A DNA stretch of 64,000 nt from Lantana camara (lineage: Eukaryota; Streptophyta; Magnoliopsida; Lamiales; Verbenaceae). The stretch lies in NCBI GenBank assembly GCA_037501455.1, contig CM074864.1:24608001-24672000 (forward strand), in the 5' to 3' direction. The notes under the pieces are model-generated. The model was not told the DNA's origin. It saw only the letters and a list, made by a program, of their open reading frames with translations, and searched no databases. The position numbers and the translations under genes are program-made. Numbering within the stretch: position 1 is the stretch's first letter; each line of letters starts with the position of its first letter. Below are positions 11,413 to 23,067 of this stretch, in pieces.

Positions 11413-12500
11413 GAAGGATGCTTGGGCGAGAGGAAAATTTTGGGAAGATATAGGTGTGGGAGTTGGAAACTTCAGGCCACCTAACAATACGGACAATGCA
11501 AGGGGATGTCTTCGGGCTAGAGGAGGAGTCCAATGAGGATCACTAAGAGACTTCGGATGCACTTCTCTTATATTCCAAGAAAAGAGTGGTGTTAAATATG
11601 GGAATCGACACTGTACTTTGGAGCACCTTAATGAAGAGAAAGTATGATCACAAGACAAGACCCCTCTCTTGGGGATTTTTACAAAGAAGCATCCGAGTGA
11701 AGGACTCCGAGCTATAAGGTTAATGATGATAAATCAGAGCCAAGGGATTTTCAATTCTTAGGAACGAGAACAAGACTAAGAAAACACTTAAGAATTGAAG
11801 GCTGGATTAGAGGAATTTCCACGGATAGGCAACAACTGTGGGGTAAAGGATGGGATGAAATTTAAAGCACAAGGTGTATCGGGAACTTTAAGGCATAATC
11901 GAGGGTAAGAAAGGCCTCGACGTTGATCAAATTAGCACAAAACAAGGTTTTATCACATCGGTGAATGGTACACTAAAACATACATATCACGTGCACCATA
12001 CATTTTATTTTAGGTTCGTGTTTGTTGTTTTGTTGTTTGCTTGTTGCCCTACAGGGTGTTTGAGAGTGTTGCTTTGGTAAGATGAGGGTTGTGCTTTGTA
12101 ACAACCCAACAAGCCTTTTTGAAGAGTTGGTGGTGAGAAGAGAGTTCAGATGTTAGACACTTCTGACCTTAGATCGTGGACAAGAAGGAGATTCGGTTTG
12201 ACCTTGGTTATGTAAGCGGTGTAGGTTGTAGCTACGCCCTTTGAGAGAATGCTGAGCTCAAGAGTTGACTAAAATGAACTCAAATGGTGAGAGTTGAATC
12301 TACTTTAGACCCTCTTTATCGTGCGAGTCGATCGAGCAATTCAAATGATCGGATCGATTTAGAGACTCAAACCCCTTTGTGCTTGAAGACCTTACCGGGC
12401 TAATCCTTGTCAGGACATCATGAACCTCGAACTTGGGTGAATACAGAAAGTTGTTCGAGCTTGAAACTCGAGCAGGCGAACCTGGGGATCAGGTTCTCTT
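11413..12500 (+). other. Non-coding remainder of B internal region, right of the CACTA insertion
   Basis: No pol domain is visible. A stretch at 11955-12010 (GGTGAATGGTACACTAAAAC ... CATACATTTTATTTTA) resembles blocks at the same relative place in R1 (18127-18180, minus strand) and R2 (44618-44672). The three elements therefore share this post-gag non-coding DNA. Confidence 0.55.
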
Positions 12501-12513
12501 AAGAGGGGGAGAT
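12501..12513 (+). other. Polypurine tract of element B
   Basis: AAGAGGGGGAGAT lies directly before TGTGACACC, the start of the 3' LTR. It is the expected primer site for plus-strand DNA synthesis. Confidence 0.8.
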
Positions 12514-13378
12514 TGTGACACCTCATCTTCTGGGCAATCCAGGTGCGACGTCACAAGAGAGTTTAGTTCTGTATTTTCATGAATTATGTGAATTTACATG
12601 TCTTACGTGTCAATGTGTATTTTATTTTAAGTATGTGCGCATTAGAATTTAATTAAATGTACTTGGACTCAATCGTCTAATATTTGCAAATTAGGGACCT
12701 AATTCTAATTAGTGTGTTTTAGCCTTGGTGGCTACCATGAGCTCGGGATTTGAATTTGAATTCCAATTCCAACCTTGTCATTGAGTTCATTTTGATGATT
12801 TGGATAATGAATTAACCTTTTATTTTCTAAAGTTGTTTGATAGGCCTACCGTTTTAAAATCCGATCCGAGTGGATCGGATACTGTTTGACCCTATCCGTT
12901 TTGCCAGACCCCGTTTTGCCAGACCCCGTTTCTTGACCATAAAAAGGGTCCAATCCCTTTCTTTCCCTCATTCTTCATGTGAATAAGAGAGAGAGGAGGA
13001 GAAGAAGAGAACCCCTCTCCCCCCCAATTGGCCATTCAAGCTTTGAGCAAGAGCTTGCGAGATTCGATCACCCGATCAAAGATCCAAGATAAGCAATGTA
13101 TTCCTCTCTTCGAGTGCTTCGTTTTCTTCCGATTGAATCTTGTTTTTCTTGCTTGAATCCATACTTTTGGTGAAGGTAATGAATAGTGTGGGTTTCTTGT
13201 TTTGGGTATTCGAGCTCATTTCGAAGTCCAATTTGTGCTCTAATGTGTTATATATATGTGATATACCTTGAATTTGGGTGTTTTTGGGATGAATATTGAT
13301 TGGTATGTGATTTGGGGTGGTTTAGGAACCACCCCCGTCGATCCCCTACTGTTTTACTATTAATTTTTGGAGAAGACG

Positions 13379-13507
13379 ACCCAACACAACTGTGTCAAGC
13401 CTTAGTTCATTCCCAACACGGTCGTGTCCAATCTTCGAGATGGAAAATAATCTGCTCCCACACGGTCGTGTCAGCTTCCAGGCCAATTTTGACACAGCCG
13501 GGTCGGC
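13379..13507. repeat. Palindrome cluster in the B 3' LTR (ACACGGTCGTGT type)
   Basis: Four units are spaced roughly 30-50 bp apart: CCAACACAACTGTGTCAAG (from 13381), CCAACACGGTCGTGTCCAA (around 13413-13431), CACACGGTCGTGTCAG (around 13459-13474) and TTGACACAGCCGGGTCGGCC (13488-13507). Confidence 0.75.
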
Positions 13508-14786
13508 CTTATTTGTGCTCCGTTTGGCCTGAACTTTTTAACTGTAGATGTAACACCCCGGAGCGGAGGGCGCCACATCCCCCGCACCATAGCCCAATCC
13601 GGGTGCCGAAATGGGAACTCCGTCCCCGCATCAAACTATGGCGAACGGGTGACAAACAAGAATCAACTCTAGGCTAGGCGGTCTAGACCCTGAACAGAGT
13701 GCGCAACAAAATAAATCGAAAGGGCGGAAGCTACAGGATCACGTAACATAACTGATTACAAGCATATAAGCTTAAAACAAAATATACATATTGCAACATT
13801 CTTTGCCCACCCCGGGCCAAAATAAATATTCAAACTTCAAATTACAGAGCATAGCTTATAATTATTTATACGTAGTACCAAATCTACATAGTACCAAAGC
13901 GGGAAAGTAAATATGCAAATGCAGAGACTCTACAATGACTCGAAAAACTCCCAAAACTCGAACAACGACCACCGCCTAGCCAAACTTCCAACCGAGCACA
14001 TGCAAAGCTCAAAACGAGAAAGGGGAAAAAGAAAGAAGCAACGAGGGTCAGTCATAGAGACTGGTGAGGGGGCTACACGGGCACACATACTTATAAGTAG
14101 GAGCATAGCATATTCAAATCAAAAGTATTCATGAACCGAGTGTGGTTTTTGCACTCCAAAAGGGTTTAACCCGTGATACTATATATATATAAAGAAAAGG
14201 TTTAGGGCCAAAGGCCAAAATCATCCAAGTTTTACCAGTTATGAGTCCACCCCATTTCAAAAACCGTATCGGATGCATAAGCATAAGCATAAACATAGCA
14301 CAGCGAGAACGAGTTCTCACACACTCACTCATATCAAAACAAAACTCATAAACAATCCCATCTCCACACCATTGGGGAAGAGAGGTGCCCCTCTCGACCC
14401 TCCACAGAACGAAACTGATGAACCGGGGGATCCCTCCTGATTCCTTCGACGGCCAACCTTAAACTGATCTGTCGGCATAGAAGAACTAAGTCTCCCGTTG
14501 GTGGAGAAGTGTCCTGGGGTTGCAACCTGCGACCCCGATGGTCGTCCGGGTCTCCCGAACCACACAACTCCGGGGCCCAAACAGATCACAGAACTCACAC
14601 ACACACACACACAAAGCATATACTTATCACAAAAGCTTTTCTTGTCAAAACCTTACACGTACACACACCAACCCTTTTAAAAAAAAAAACGAATAAGCAA
14701 AACATAGCTTATATACATATAAAAGCATTTTCAGTGGATTTCATAATAAATGGGCCAATTCCCGCAAAATACATATCAAGCACTTA

Positions 14787-14788
<2 letters not shown>

Positions 14789-14824
<36 letters not shown>
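14789..14824. repeat. (TA)n microsatellite in the R1 3' LTR
   Basis: 18 TA units lie next to GTTCGCATGCGGGC. The matching run in the other R1 LTR (20585-20612) is 28 bp, so it changed length after insertion. Confidence 0.95.
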
Positions 14825-14827
<3 letters not shown>

Positions 14828-15280
14828 CGCATGCGGGCTTAAATTACATGTTGGGTTGTAGGTCATAATAGCTAAAAAGAAAGAAACCTCACCTCCGAGA
14901 AGCAACGGAAACAAAAGAAGCAAACGAACATCTAGAGGACAACCTCGCCAACCAAGGAACGAACCTAAAGGCAAAGCAAAGACAAAAGACAAACTTAGAC
15001 TCAATATGAACCACATTAGACGCTGGGCGGATGGGTATATGTGTTCATGATGCAAAGAACATAAAATAAATTCCCACTTAGGTCATATGAGAGCATGCAT
15101 TGCATATAAGTTCATAATTCACAAACGAGGGTATAAAACAAGTCAAGGATTCACAACATTAAGCTTAACACATAATGTAACAAGTTAATGAAGCATACAA
15201 GTCATAAACAAGACAAGAAAACTAACTAAAAGAAATGAAAAGGAAGCAAAGCCGTTCAAAGACGGGCGAAAAACGAGAAT

Positions 15281-15423
15281 TCCTAGGGGACACGCCCGTG
15301 CCCCCCTGGAAGAACAAGCTGAGACACCCCCGTATCTCAGTACAGGAGACGAACAACGGATACCAGAAGGTGACACGCCCGTGTCACCAACATAGAGCAA
15401 ACCGAGACACCCTTGTATCTCGG
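15281..15423. repeat. Palindrome cluster in the R1 3' LTR (GACACGCCCGTGTC type)
   Basis: Units are GGGACACGCCCGTGCCCCCC (from 15287), GAGACACCCCCGTATCTCAG (15321-15340), GGTGACACGCCCGTGTCACC (15369-15388, perfect 9-base arms around CC), and a 22-base unit at 15402-15423 with arms CCGAGA/TCTCGG. They lie inside predicted intron 1. Confidence 0.85.
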
Positions 15424-16640
15424 TACAGAGAGGACCAGACAGCGAGCAACACATCAGTTTGGGAGAGAAAAACAGGGGATTTCGGTGCAAGCCTTGGGGA
15501 GTCTCTTATGCTATAGAAAACACATAAACCAAACATGAAAATAACACCAATTCATCATATATTCATGCCATATAAGTAGCAACAAATTCAGCCACAAAAT
15601 AAGCAAGAATCAAAGTAAGAAAGGAGAAGAATGTATCAAGCTATAGCATCCATGGCCAATCATTCATAACTCAACTACCAAGGAAGAAGATGCAATAAAT
15701 ACTAAGAATCAAGTCATAGAAGCAACATATTATCACCCAAACTCAAGAGAATCAAGAAGGAAGCAAGAATCATCAAAGTCATCCAATCTCTACTATTCAC
15801 ATGCTTGCTAGAACTCATCAATACACCAATGAAATCAACTCAAATCCACATATAATAGAGAAGAGAGAGTGTAGATTACAATCATAAACTTACCTTTCGA
15901 ATTTGAGAAGATTCGGATGTGATTTGAGCTCAAAATCATCAAGAATGGCCAAGTATTTCTTCCTTCTCTTCTTGGAGCTGAAGTTGCTGCACTTTCCCTT
16001 CTTTTTCTTTGGGTGTGGGACGACATGAGGGAGTGGGAGAGAGTGAGGGATGGTTAGATACATATTAGTCAAGGTTAGAAGCTTAATTGGGGTTAAATGG
16101 GGTCCCACAAGTAAAGATTAGTTAACAAAAGGGTACTCTTAAGCACAAGGGCTCGTTCCGGTCGAAAAACGGGGAATCAAATGGGCTTAGAAAAATATAA
16201 ATCTTGATTTTTTATCTTGATTTATTCGTTTTGAGTCCAACGCATCTTCCAGAATTCGAATCCGAATTCCTGAGCTCAAGTTACGCCTTCCGGAACACAA
16301 GGTGCGGTAATCGTTAGGCCTTATTGTCCCTAAAACATAGTATCAAACGAACTCAAAAACAAGTAATGATCATAAAGATACATTCATAACACCTATAAGT
16401 CACACATAGCACGTAGTCACAAAAATCGAAAACGAAAATGGGCACAAACGGAGCAAGAACGAAACAAAGAAAACAAATACGTACAAATAAATCACATAAG
16501 GTTAAATACGTTTCAAGTAATTCAAATATATCACATAGTAAGTATAAAAAACACATAATTCACATAATTAAATAATTAAAAGTGCACATAGCTCACCCGT
16601 GAAGGCGTACCTAGAAAGGCCGGACGAGCGGGATGTTACA

Positions 16641-16660
16641 AACTCCCCTCCTTCAAAAGG
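16641..16660 (-). other. Polypurine tract of R1
   Basis: On the minus strand, CCTTTTGAAGGAGGGGAGTT immediately precedes the 3' LTR start TGTAACATCCC. The same tract precedes the R2 3' LTR. Confidence 0.85.
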
Positions 16661-16971
16661 ACCTGTCCTCAGGTCCTAAGCGAGACCTAAGAGGACACTT
16701 GAATGAGCTCGACTCCACGCTTCCGCTGCGCTACTCTGATCCAAGAGTAGTAATCTCCTCGGGACATGGTTTCCTTAATTAAAAAATAAGGAAGACTTCT
16801 CATGTCCCGATTACTCGGTGGTACTCACCAAATCCGAGTGAATCCCCTTAGTTTAGCAAACTTTGGTTTGCTCCCACTTCTGATTAAAAATCGAAAAGCA
16901 GTTGGGGAAAACTACCTGTTCTTGGTGTTCGGTCTTCTACCGAAAGCACTTTAGACATTGCTACACTAAGT

Positions 16972-17510
16972 CTACAATTTCTTTTCTGATGCCAATACCA
17001 TTACCGGCTCTTCAAGTCTCGAACCATGAGTGGAATTAGTCTCGTGACTAAGCACTTCTTGAGACATAGGCTCCAACCCTCCGTAGCAACGCACAACCGA
17101 AGTCTTCATTAGTACCTCGATCGTAACGGAAAAGTTTGAGTATCCTCGTGTAGTCAAGGTAACTCTCTTCAAAAGCCTAATCCACTCGAACCATGCCTCT
17201 TCCTTGTCTTTCATGTCATGGGACGACACTTGCACAACGACAAACCCTCTGTTGACCCCCGATGACACTAGAGACTTAATCTCTAAGGCAATTCTCGGTT
17301 CTTCTACCAAAATGCGTAGTCGACCATACCCTTGCTGAAACCACGCTCAGCAAAGACCACAGAACACAGGAGAAAACTAACGACTCCTCAAAACAAGCAA
17401 GAAGGGTATTTATCTTCCACAGTTAACCTGTGCAGCTCACGGTAATATATACTCATCCTAAATCCCGTCTTATTCTTAGATGGGACTAAGGTACTCCACA
17501 AAGAAGTATT
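16972..17510 (-). pseudogene. pol: Degenerate RT and RNase H remnant of R1
   Basis: At 17403-17500 the minus strand reads GFRMSIYYRELHRLTVEDKY, matching the Ty3/gypsy RT block normally of the form ..R.CIDYRELNK.T.K..YP. The open frame 17310-16972 then contains HETNSTHGSRLEEPVMVLAS, resembling the RNase H start HE.NYPTHDLELAAVVFALK. It also has a segment (RGYSNFSVTIEVLMK) in the position of the YSDAS block. The RT catalytic YxDD region and most of pol are missing. The same relics occur in R2 (48085-48560), so the deletion is shared. The assignment rests on motif resemblance read by eye. Confidence 0.65.
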
Positions 17511-18126
17511 CACAAGGATGAAATTACCTTCTAAGAGCTCGTCAACTACGACTTAACTCCAACAACCTAGCTAAAATCCACCGGAAGAAAAACTCCAAAC
17601 ACAAAACAATCCCGGGATAAAGATCACGACAACCTCGATGTCCACATTGGGTGGAAACGAATTCCATCGTCAAAGAAACACCAAAGGTGGCTTACTTCGA
17701 TCTTTGTCTCCTTAAGCTTGGCTCGACCTCTAAGTTAACCCAAAGGAAAGCCACGAAGCTTATCGCACCGTCCCAGAATTGCCAACCACTTCTACGAAAG
17801 ATATCAACGGGCTAGCCTTCCATCTAACACCTGTAGATACCGTTGAGCCCCGAATGGACCTCCTACAAACAACTACCCACGCCTATGGTAACACCGTTAC
17901 CTTAACAGAACTAGGCGCCTTCAAGAACAACCGCCGGAAGAGAGCCGCCACCAAGAAAGCTCGGCCCTCGCAACTCACCAAACACTCGACACTCTTCTCA
18001 CCAACCTCTCTCCAAAGAGAGACAACACAAAAGAGAAAAGAAAAGGGGGAAACCACAAGCAAGCAAGTAATAACAAAGACACGCAAGCACCGAGAATAAT
18101 AAGAAAGAGAAAAGTAACACCAATTA

Positions 18127-18291
18127 AAATAAAATGCATGTATGTAGTGCCATGAATGTTTGGTGTACCTTTCACCATGGTAAAATGTTGATCTCGACAT
18201 CAAGTTCCTCGCCTCCACTTGCATCAACTCGGACCTATCTTGGAGTCTTGGAATTGCAGCTCTTTGTAGTCCTTGAGTTCCTAGTCTTCGG
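18127..18291 (-). other. Shared post-gag block of R1
   Basis: After the zinc knuckle, the minus strand passes into ACCATGGTGAAAGGTACACC and CATTCATGGCA...CATACATGCAT, closely matching R2 at 44618-44672. From there to the RT relic (17511-18126) I see no protein domain; the long open frames on both strands there are not convincing. Confidence 0.5.
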
Positions 18292-19115
18292 GCAACTCTT
18301 CACTCTATGCCCCGTTTCCCCACACTTATAACATCTTCCAAGCTTCTTTCGACAAACTTCTTCGGTGTGGTTAGGGCCTTGACAATAAGAGCATTGAGTT
18401 ATCTCCAATGGAAGAGGTGTTGGATCGATCTTTGGTGATTGAAGCTTCTTCTTCTTGGTGTAGTCGACATCTTGAAGTTCTTGGGTTTCCTCTCAGAACA
18501 TAAGCCTCTTGTTTGAACTTGAACTTGATCCTTGATCATGTCTCACATTAAAAGTGTGAGACTTCATCCCTTGCTTATTCACTTCATCTTGAACCACTTT
18601 TCTAACTTCCTCGGACCATTCATGCACCGGTGAACTTTGGAAAGCTTGTTGAATCTCGTCTCTATGCCTTCCCTGACCTTAGGGAAATCTTGGTTAGCTC
18701 TCGAGTTTTCTAGCTCCATTACAAGATCGTCTATCATCTTCACTTCTTGCTCAAGATCTAGAAATTCTTGGAGTCTTCTAATCAATTCATTTGGAGGGAT
18801 ATACTTGTAGCAAAATTCTCGGATAAACCTCTCCCAATTGAGCTCTTCACCGGACTTCTTTCAATGTGACCTTATCTCCTTAAACCACTTTGAAGCTTCA
18901 CCTTGTAGTAAACGGGAAGCGTATCTTACTTTCTCTTGTGAGGTTCCTGAACAACTTCCCCAAATCCATAATATCCCGGATAGCCATTCCTCGGCTTCAA
19001 TACTATCGCCCCCAAGCCACTTCGGTGGATTAAAGCCTTCAAACTTCTTTGAGACCGAAGAAACTTGTTTCTCTTGTTTTTCCTTTGATGAGGTATGTTG
19101 ATATGAAGAACTCAT
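18292..19115 (-). pseudogene. gag: Broken gag of R1 with CCHC zinc knuckle
   Basis: The start ATG (19115) follows a splice-acceptor-like CTTATCTCAG (AG at 19117-19118). The frame has GFNPPKWLGGD..EAEEWLSGI and VRYASRLLQGEASKWFK, an in-frame TGA at 18861, then LNWERFIREFCYKYIPPNEL and a coiled, charged segment to a stop at 18579. After at least one frame change it has CYKCGETGHRVKSC (18292-18333), a C-x2-C-x4-H-x4-C knuckle. Order and motifs fit Ty3/gypsy Gag, which packages element RNA. The stop and shifted frame make this copy non-functional. Confidence 0.85.
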
Positions 19116-19316
19116 CCTGAGATAAGAAAAATGATTCCAAAATATCGATGCATGTAAGGTTCAGTACATGTTCATGTGAACTATTAACATAATTAAGCCA
19201 AATAATTCAAGTAATTCACGCAAGAGATGAGAATGAATGCAAACCATCACATATTCCTAAGCCGATCGACCTAGACAAACCTGACACGACGCTAGAGCTC
19301 GGGTTTTTGCAACACA

Positions 19317-19330
19317 GATCTCTGATACCA
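19317..19330 (-). other. Primer-binding site of R1 (initiator tRNA-Met)
   Basis: The minus strand reads TGGTATCAGAGATC, starting 8 bp after the 5' LTR end (19339). The match to tRNA-Met is good for 11 bases. Confidence 0.88.
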
Positions 19331-19338
19331 CTTAGAGA

Positions 19339-20584
19339 TGTAACACCCTGGAGCGGAGGGCACCACATCCCCTGTACCATAGCCCAATCCGGGTGCCGAA
19401 ATGGGAACTCCATCCCCGCATCAAACTATGGCGAAAGGGTGACAAACAAAAATCAACTCTAGGCTAGGCGGTCTAGACCCTGAACAGAGTGGGCAACAAA
19501 ATAAATCGAAAGGGCGGAAGCTACAGGATCACGTAACATAACTGATTACAAGCATATAAGCTTAAAACAAAATATACATATTGCAACATGCTTAGCCCAC
19601 CCCGGGCCAAAATAAATATTCAAACTTCAAATTACAGAGCATAACTTATAATTATTTATGCGTAGTACCAAATATACATAGTACCAAAGCGGGAAAGTAA
19701 ATATGCAAATGCAGAGACTCTACAACGACTCGAAAAACTCCCAAAACTCGAACAACGACCACCGCCTAGCCAAACTTCCAACCGAGCACATGCAAAGCTC
19801 AAAACGAGAAAGGGGAAAAAGAAAGAAGCAACGAGGGTCAGTCATAGAGACTGGTGAGGGGGCTACACGGGCACACATACTTATAAGTAGGAGCATAGCA
19901 TATTCAAATCAAAAGTATTCATGAACCGGGTGTGGTTTTTGCACTCCAAAAGGATTTAACACGTGATAATATATATATATAAATAAAAGGTTTAGGGCCA
20001 AAGGCCAAAATCATCCAAGTTTTACCAGTTATGAGTCCACCCCGTTTCACAAACCGTATCTGATGCATAAGCATGAGCATAAACATAACACAGCGAGAAC
20101 GAGTTCTCACACACTCACTCATATCAAAACAAAATTCATAAACAATCCCACCTCCACACCATTGGGGAAGAGAGGAGCCCCTCTCGACCCTCCACAGAAT
20201 GAAACTGATGAACCGGGGGATCCCGTCCGATTCCTTCGACGGCCAACCTTAAAGTGCTCCGTCGGCATGGAAGAACTAAGTCTCCCGTTGGCGGAGAAGT
20301 GTCCTGGGGTTGCAACCGCCGACCCCGATGGTCGTCCTGGGTCTCCCAAACCACACAACTCCAGGGCCCAAACAGATCACAGAACTCACACACACACACA
20401 CAAAGCATATACTTATCACAAAAGCTTTTCTTGTCAAAACCTTACACGTACATACACCAAACCTTTTTCAAAAAAAAAAAAAAAATGAATAAGCAAAACA
20501 TAGCTTATATACATATAAAAGCATTTTCAGTGGATTTCATAACAAATGGGCCAATTCCCACAAAATACATATCAAACACTTATC

Positions 20585-20615
<31 letters not shown>

Positions 20616-22446
20616 CGCATGCGGGCTTAAGTTACATGTTGGGTTGTAGGTCATAATAGCTAAAAAGAAAGAAACCTCACCTCTGAGAAGCAACGGAAAC
20701 AAAAGAAGCAAACGAACGTCTAGAGGACAACCTCGCCAACCAAGGAACGAACCTAAAGGCAAAGCAAAGACAAAAGACAAACTTAGACTCAATATGAACC
20801 ACATTAGACGCTGGCAGATGGGTATATGTGTCCATGATGTAAAGAACATAAAATAAATTCACACTTAGGTCATATGAGAGCGTGCATTGCATATAAGTTC
20901 ATAATTCACAAACGAGGGTATAAAACAAGTCAAGGATTCACAACATTAAGCTTAACACATAATGTAACAAGTTAATGAAGCATACAAGTCATAAACAAGA
21001 CAAGAAAACTAACTAAAAGAAATGAAAAGGAAGCAAAGCCATGCAAAGACGGGCGAAAAACGAGAATTCCTAGGGGACACGCCCGTGCTCCCCTGGAAGA
21101 ACAAGCTGAGACACCCCCGTGTCTCAGTACAGGAGACAAACAATGGATACCAGAAGGTGACACGCCCGTGTCAGCAACATAGAGCAAACCGAGACACCCT
21201 TGTATCTCGGTACAGAGAGGACCAGACAGCGAGCAACACATCAGTTTGGGAGAGAAAAACAGGGGATTTCGGTGCAAGCCTTGGGGAGTCTCTTATGCTA
21301 TAGAAAACACATAAACCAAACATGAAAATAACACCAATTCATCATATATTCATGCCATATAAGTAGCAACAAATTCAGCCACAAAATAAGCAAGAATCAA
21401 AGTAAGAAAGGAGAAGAATGTATCAAGCTATAGCATCTATGGCCAATCATTCATAACTCAACTACCAAGGAAGAAGATGCAATAAATACTAAGAATCAAG
21501 TCATAGAAGCAACATATTATCACCCAAACTCAAGAGAATCAAGAAGGAAGCAAGAATCATCAAATTCATCTAATATCTACTATTCACATGCTTGCTAGAA
21601 CTCATCAATCCACCAATGAAATCAACTCAAATCCACATATAATAGAGAAGAGAGAGTGTAGATTACAATCATAAACTTACCTTTCGGATTTGAGAAGATT
21701 CGGATGTGATTTGAGCTCAAAATCATCAAGAATGGCCAAGTATTTCTTCCTTCTCTTCTTGGAGCTGAAGTTGCTGCACTTTCCCTTCTTTTTCTTTGGG
21801 TGTGGGATGACATCTTTGGGTGTGGGACGACATGAGGGAGTGGGAGAGAGTGAGGGATGGTTATATACATATTAGTCAAGGTTAGAAGCTTAATTGGGGT
21901 TAAATGGGGTCCCACAAGTAAAGATTAGTTAACAAAAGGGTACTCTTAAGCACAAGGGCTCGTTCCGGTCAAAAAACAGGGAATCAAATGGCTTAGAAAA
22001 ATATGAATCTTGATTCTTTGTCTTGATTTATTCGTTTCGAGTCCAACGCATCTTCCGAAATTCGAATCCGAATTCCTGAGCTCAAGTTACGCCTTCCTGA
22101 ACACAAGGTGCGGTAATCGTTAGGCCCTTATTGCCCTAAAACATAGTATCAAACGAACTCAAAAATAAGTAATGAGCATAAAGATACATTCATAACACCT
22201 ATAAGTCACACATAGCACGTAGTCACAAAAATCAAAAACGAAAACGGACACAAACGGAGCAAGAACGAAACAAAGAAAACAAATACGTACAAACAAATCA
22301 CATAAGGTTAAATACGTTTCAAGTAATTCAAATATATCACATAGTAAGTATAAAAAACACATAATTCACATAATTAAATAATTAAAAGCGCACATAGCTC
22401 ACCCGTGAAGGCGTACCTGGAAAGGCCGGACGAGCAGGATGTTACA
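19339..22446 (-). repeat. R1 5' LTR
   Basis: Nearly identical to the other R1 LTR. Exon 2 lies at 20681-20752 (72 bp). Palindrome units here include 21106-21127 (arms CTGAGACAC/GTGTCTCAG), 21156-21175 and 21189-21210. Differences include an 18-19 bp tandem duplication of TCTTTGGGTGTGGGA(C/T)GACA at about 21797-21832, a shorter (TA)n run (20585-20612), and a 14-base A run near 20470. The LTR pair shows low divergence by eye; exact identity was not computed. Confidence 0.9.
21075..21210. repeat. Palindrome cluster in the R1 5' LTR
   Basis: Same four units as 15281-15423. In unit 2 this copy has GTGTCTCAG where the other LTR has GTATCTCAG, so symmetry is better here. In unit 3 this copy has TGTCAGC where the other has the symmetrical TGTCACC. 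Confidence 0.85.
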
Positions 22447-23067
22447 GTAGAAACCTTTTTGAGTATAGAACAGTCTCCAAATGGAATCACCTAAAAATTA
22501 ATTCTAGATTGTGAGATATAACCGTTTGAAAATTGTGTCGCCGCTTCATCAGAATTCTGCTTTCGTCCAACTTCAAACATAAGCTATTTTTGCCTCACTT
22601 TGAACCAGGATTCGAGCTATATACCATTGGAAAGATCAATGTGTCCAGTTTCATTTCCAAGAAACAAAACCTAATTTCCATTTCTCAAACTCAAGTTATG
22701 ATCGGTTTCCTACAACTTGTCCGTTTTAGAAAATTTCATGCTTTTGCCCGGAACCATTTCTTATGCTTTTCTTGCACTTTTTCACCTCCGAACTCGTTCT
22801 TAACTTGTTATATCATATTTATGTGTATGTACTTGTTCTTATATGCATTTTATTTTGCTTAAGTAATGTGAACTGTTTGCACGAAGCACATATACACCTT
22901 GTTATGTATCTCCAGTTTGTGATATGCATTAATTGTGCACATGAGCATGTCTGCATGTGAATTATGATTGTGTTAAGATATGAAATGCATTCCTTGGTAT
23001 GAAATGAGTTCGAATATGAACCTTGTCTACGTGTTTGCCTCTCTTAAGTGCCTATGCATAAGCAGTG

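Larger units (their letters stand above)
13549..16640 (-). repeat. R1 3' LTR
   Basis: On the minus strand it begins TGTAACATCCCGCTCGTCC and ends GGGGTGTTACA. Predicted leader features on the minus strand: donor 1 CGAAAG-GTAAGT (intron from 15893), acceptor 1 TGCCTTTAG (14965), exon 2 at 14893-14964 (72 bp), donor 2 GTGAGG (14892). Acceptor 2 reads TTGCAT, not TTGCAG, in both R1 LTRs. A (TA)n run of 36 bp (14789-14824) lies beside the conserved GCCCGCATGCG block. Confidence 0.9.
13549..22446 (-). mobile_element. R1, complete non-autonomous Ty3/gypsy element, 8898 bp
   Basis: Two near-identical LTRs (13549-16640, 3092 bp; 19339-22446, 3108 bp) bracket a 2698-bp internal region. A perfect target duplication GTAGA lies at 13544-13548 and 22447-22451. 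The tRNA-Met primer site and polypurine tract both place it on the minus strand. The internal region has a broken gag, then RT and RNase H relics, and no protease or integrase I can see. Large LTRs and a short, mostly non-coding interior resemble LARD elements, which move with proteins from relatives. It is nested in the B 3' LTR and so is younger than B. Confidence 0.92.

Noticed and set aside
11227..11658. 143-residue open frame on the minus strand
   Set aside because: It runs across the CACTA right border (11409) into element B, so it is a chance frame made by the insertion.
16972..19115. R1 internal region as a host gene cluster
   Set aside because: Gag knuckle, RT and RNase H relics, primer site and polypurine tract show it to be retrotransposon interior.
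13913..19924. Identical 73-residue open frames at 13913-14134 and 19703-19924, and other paired frames, as a duplicated gene family
   Set aside because: They are the same position of the two LTRs of R1; no domain, and the opposite strand is the element's sense strand.
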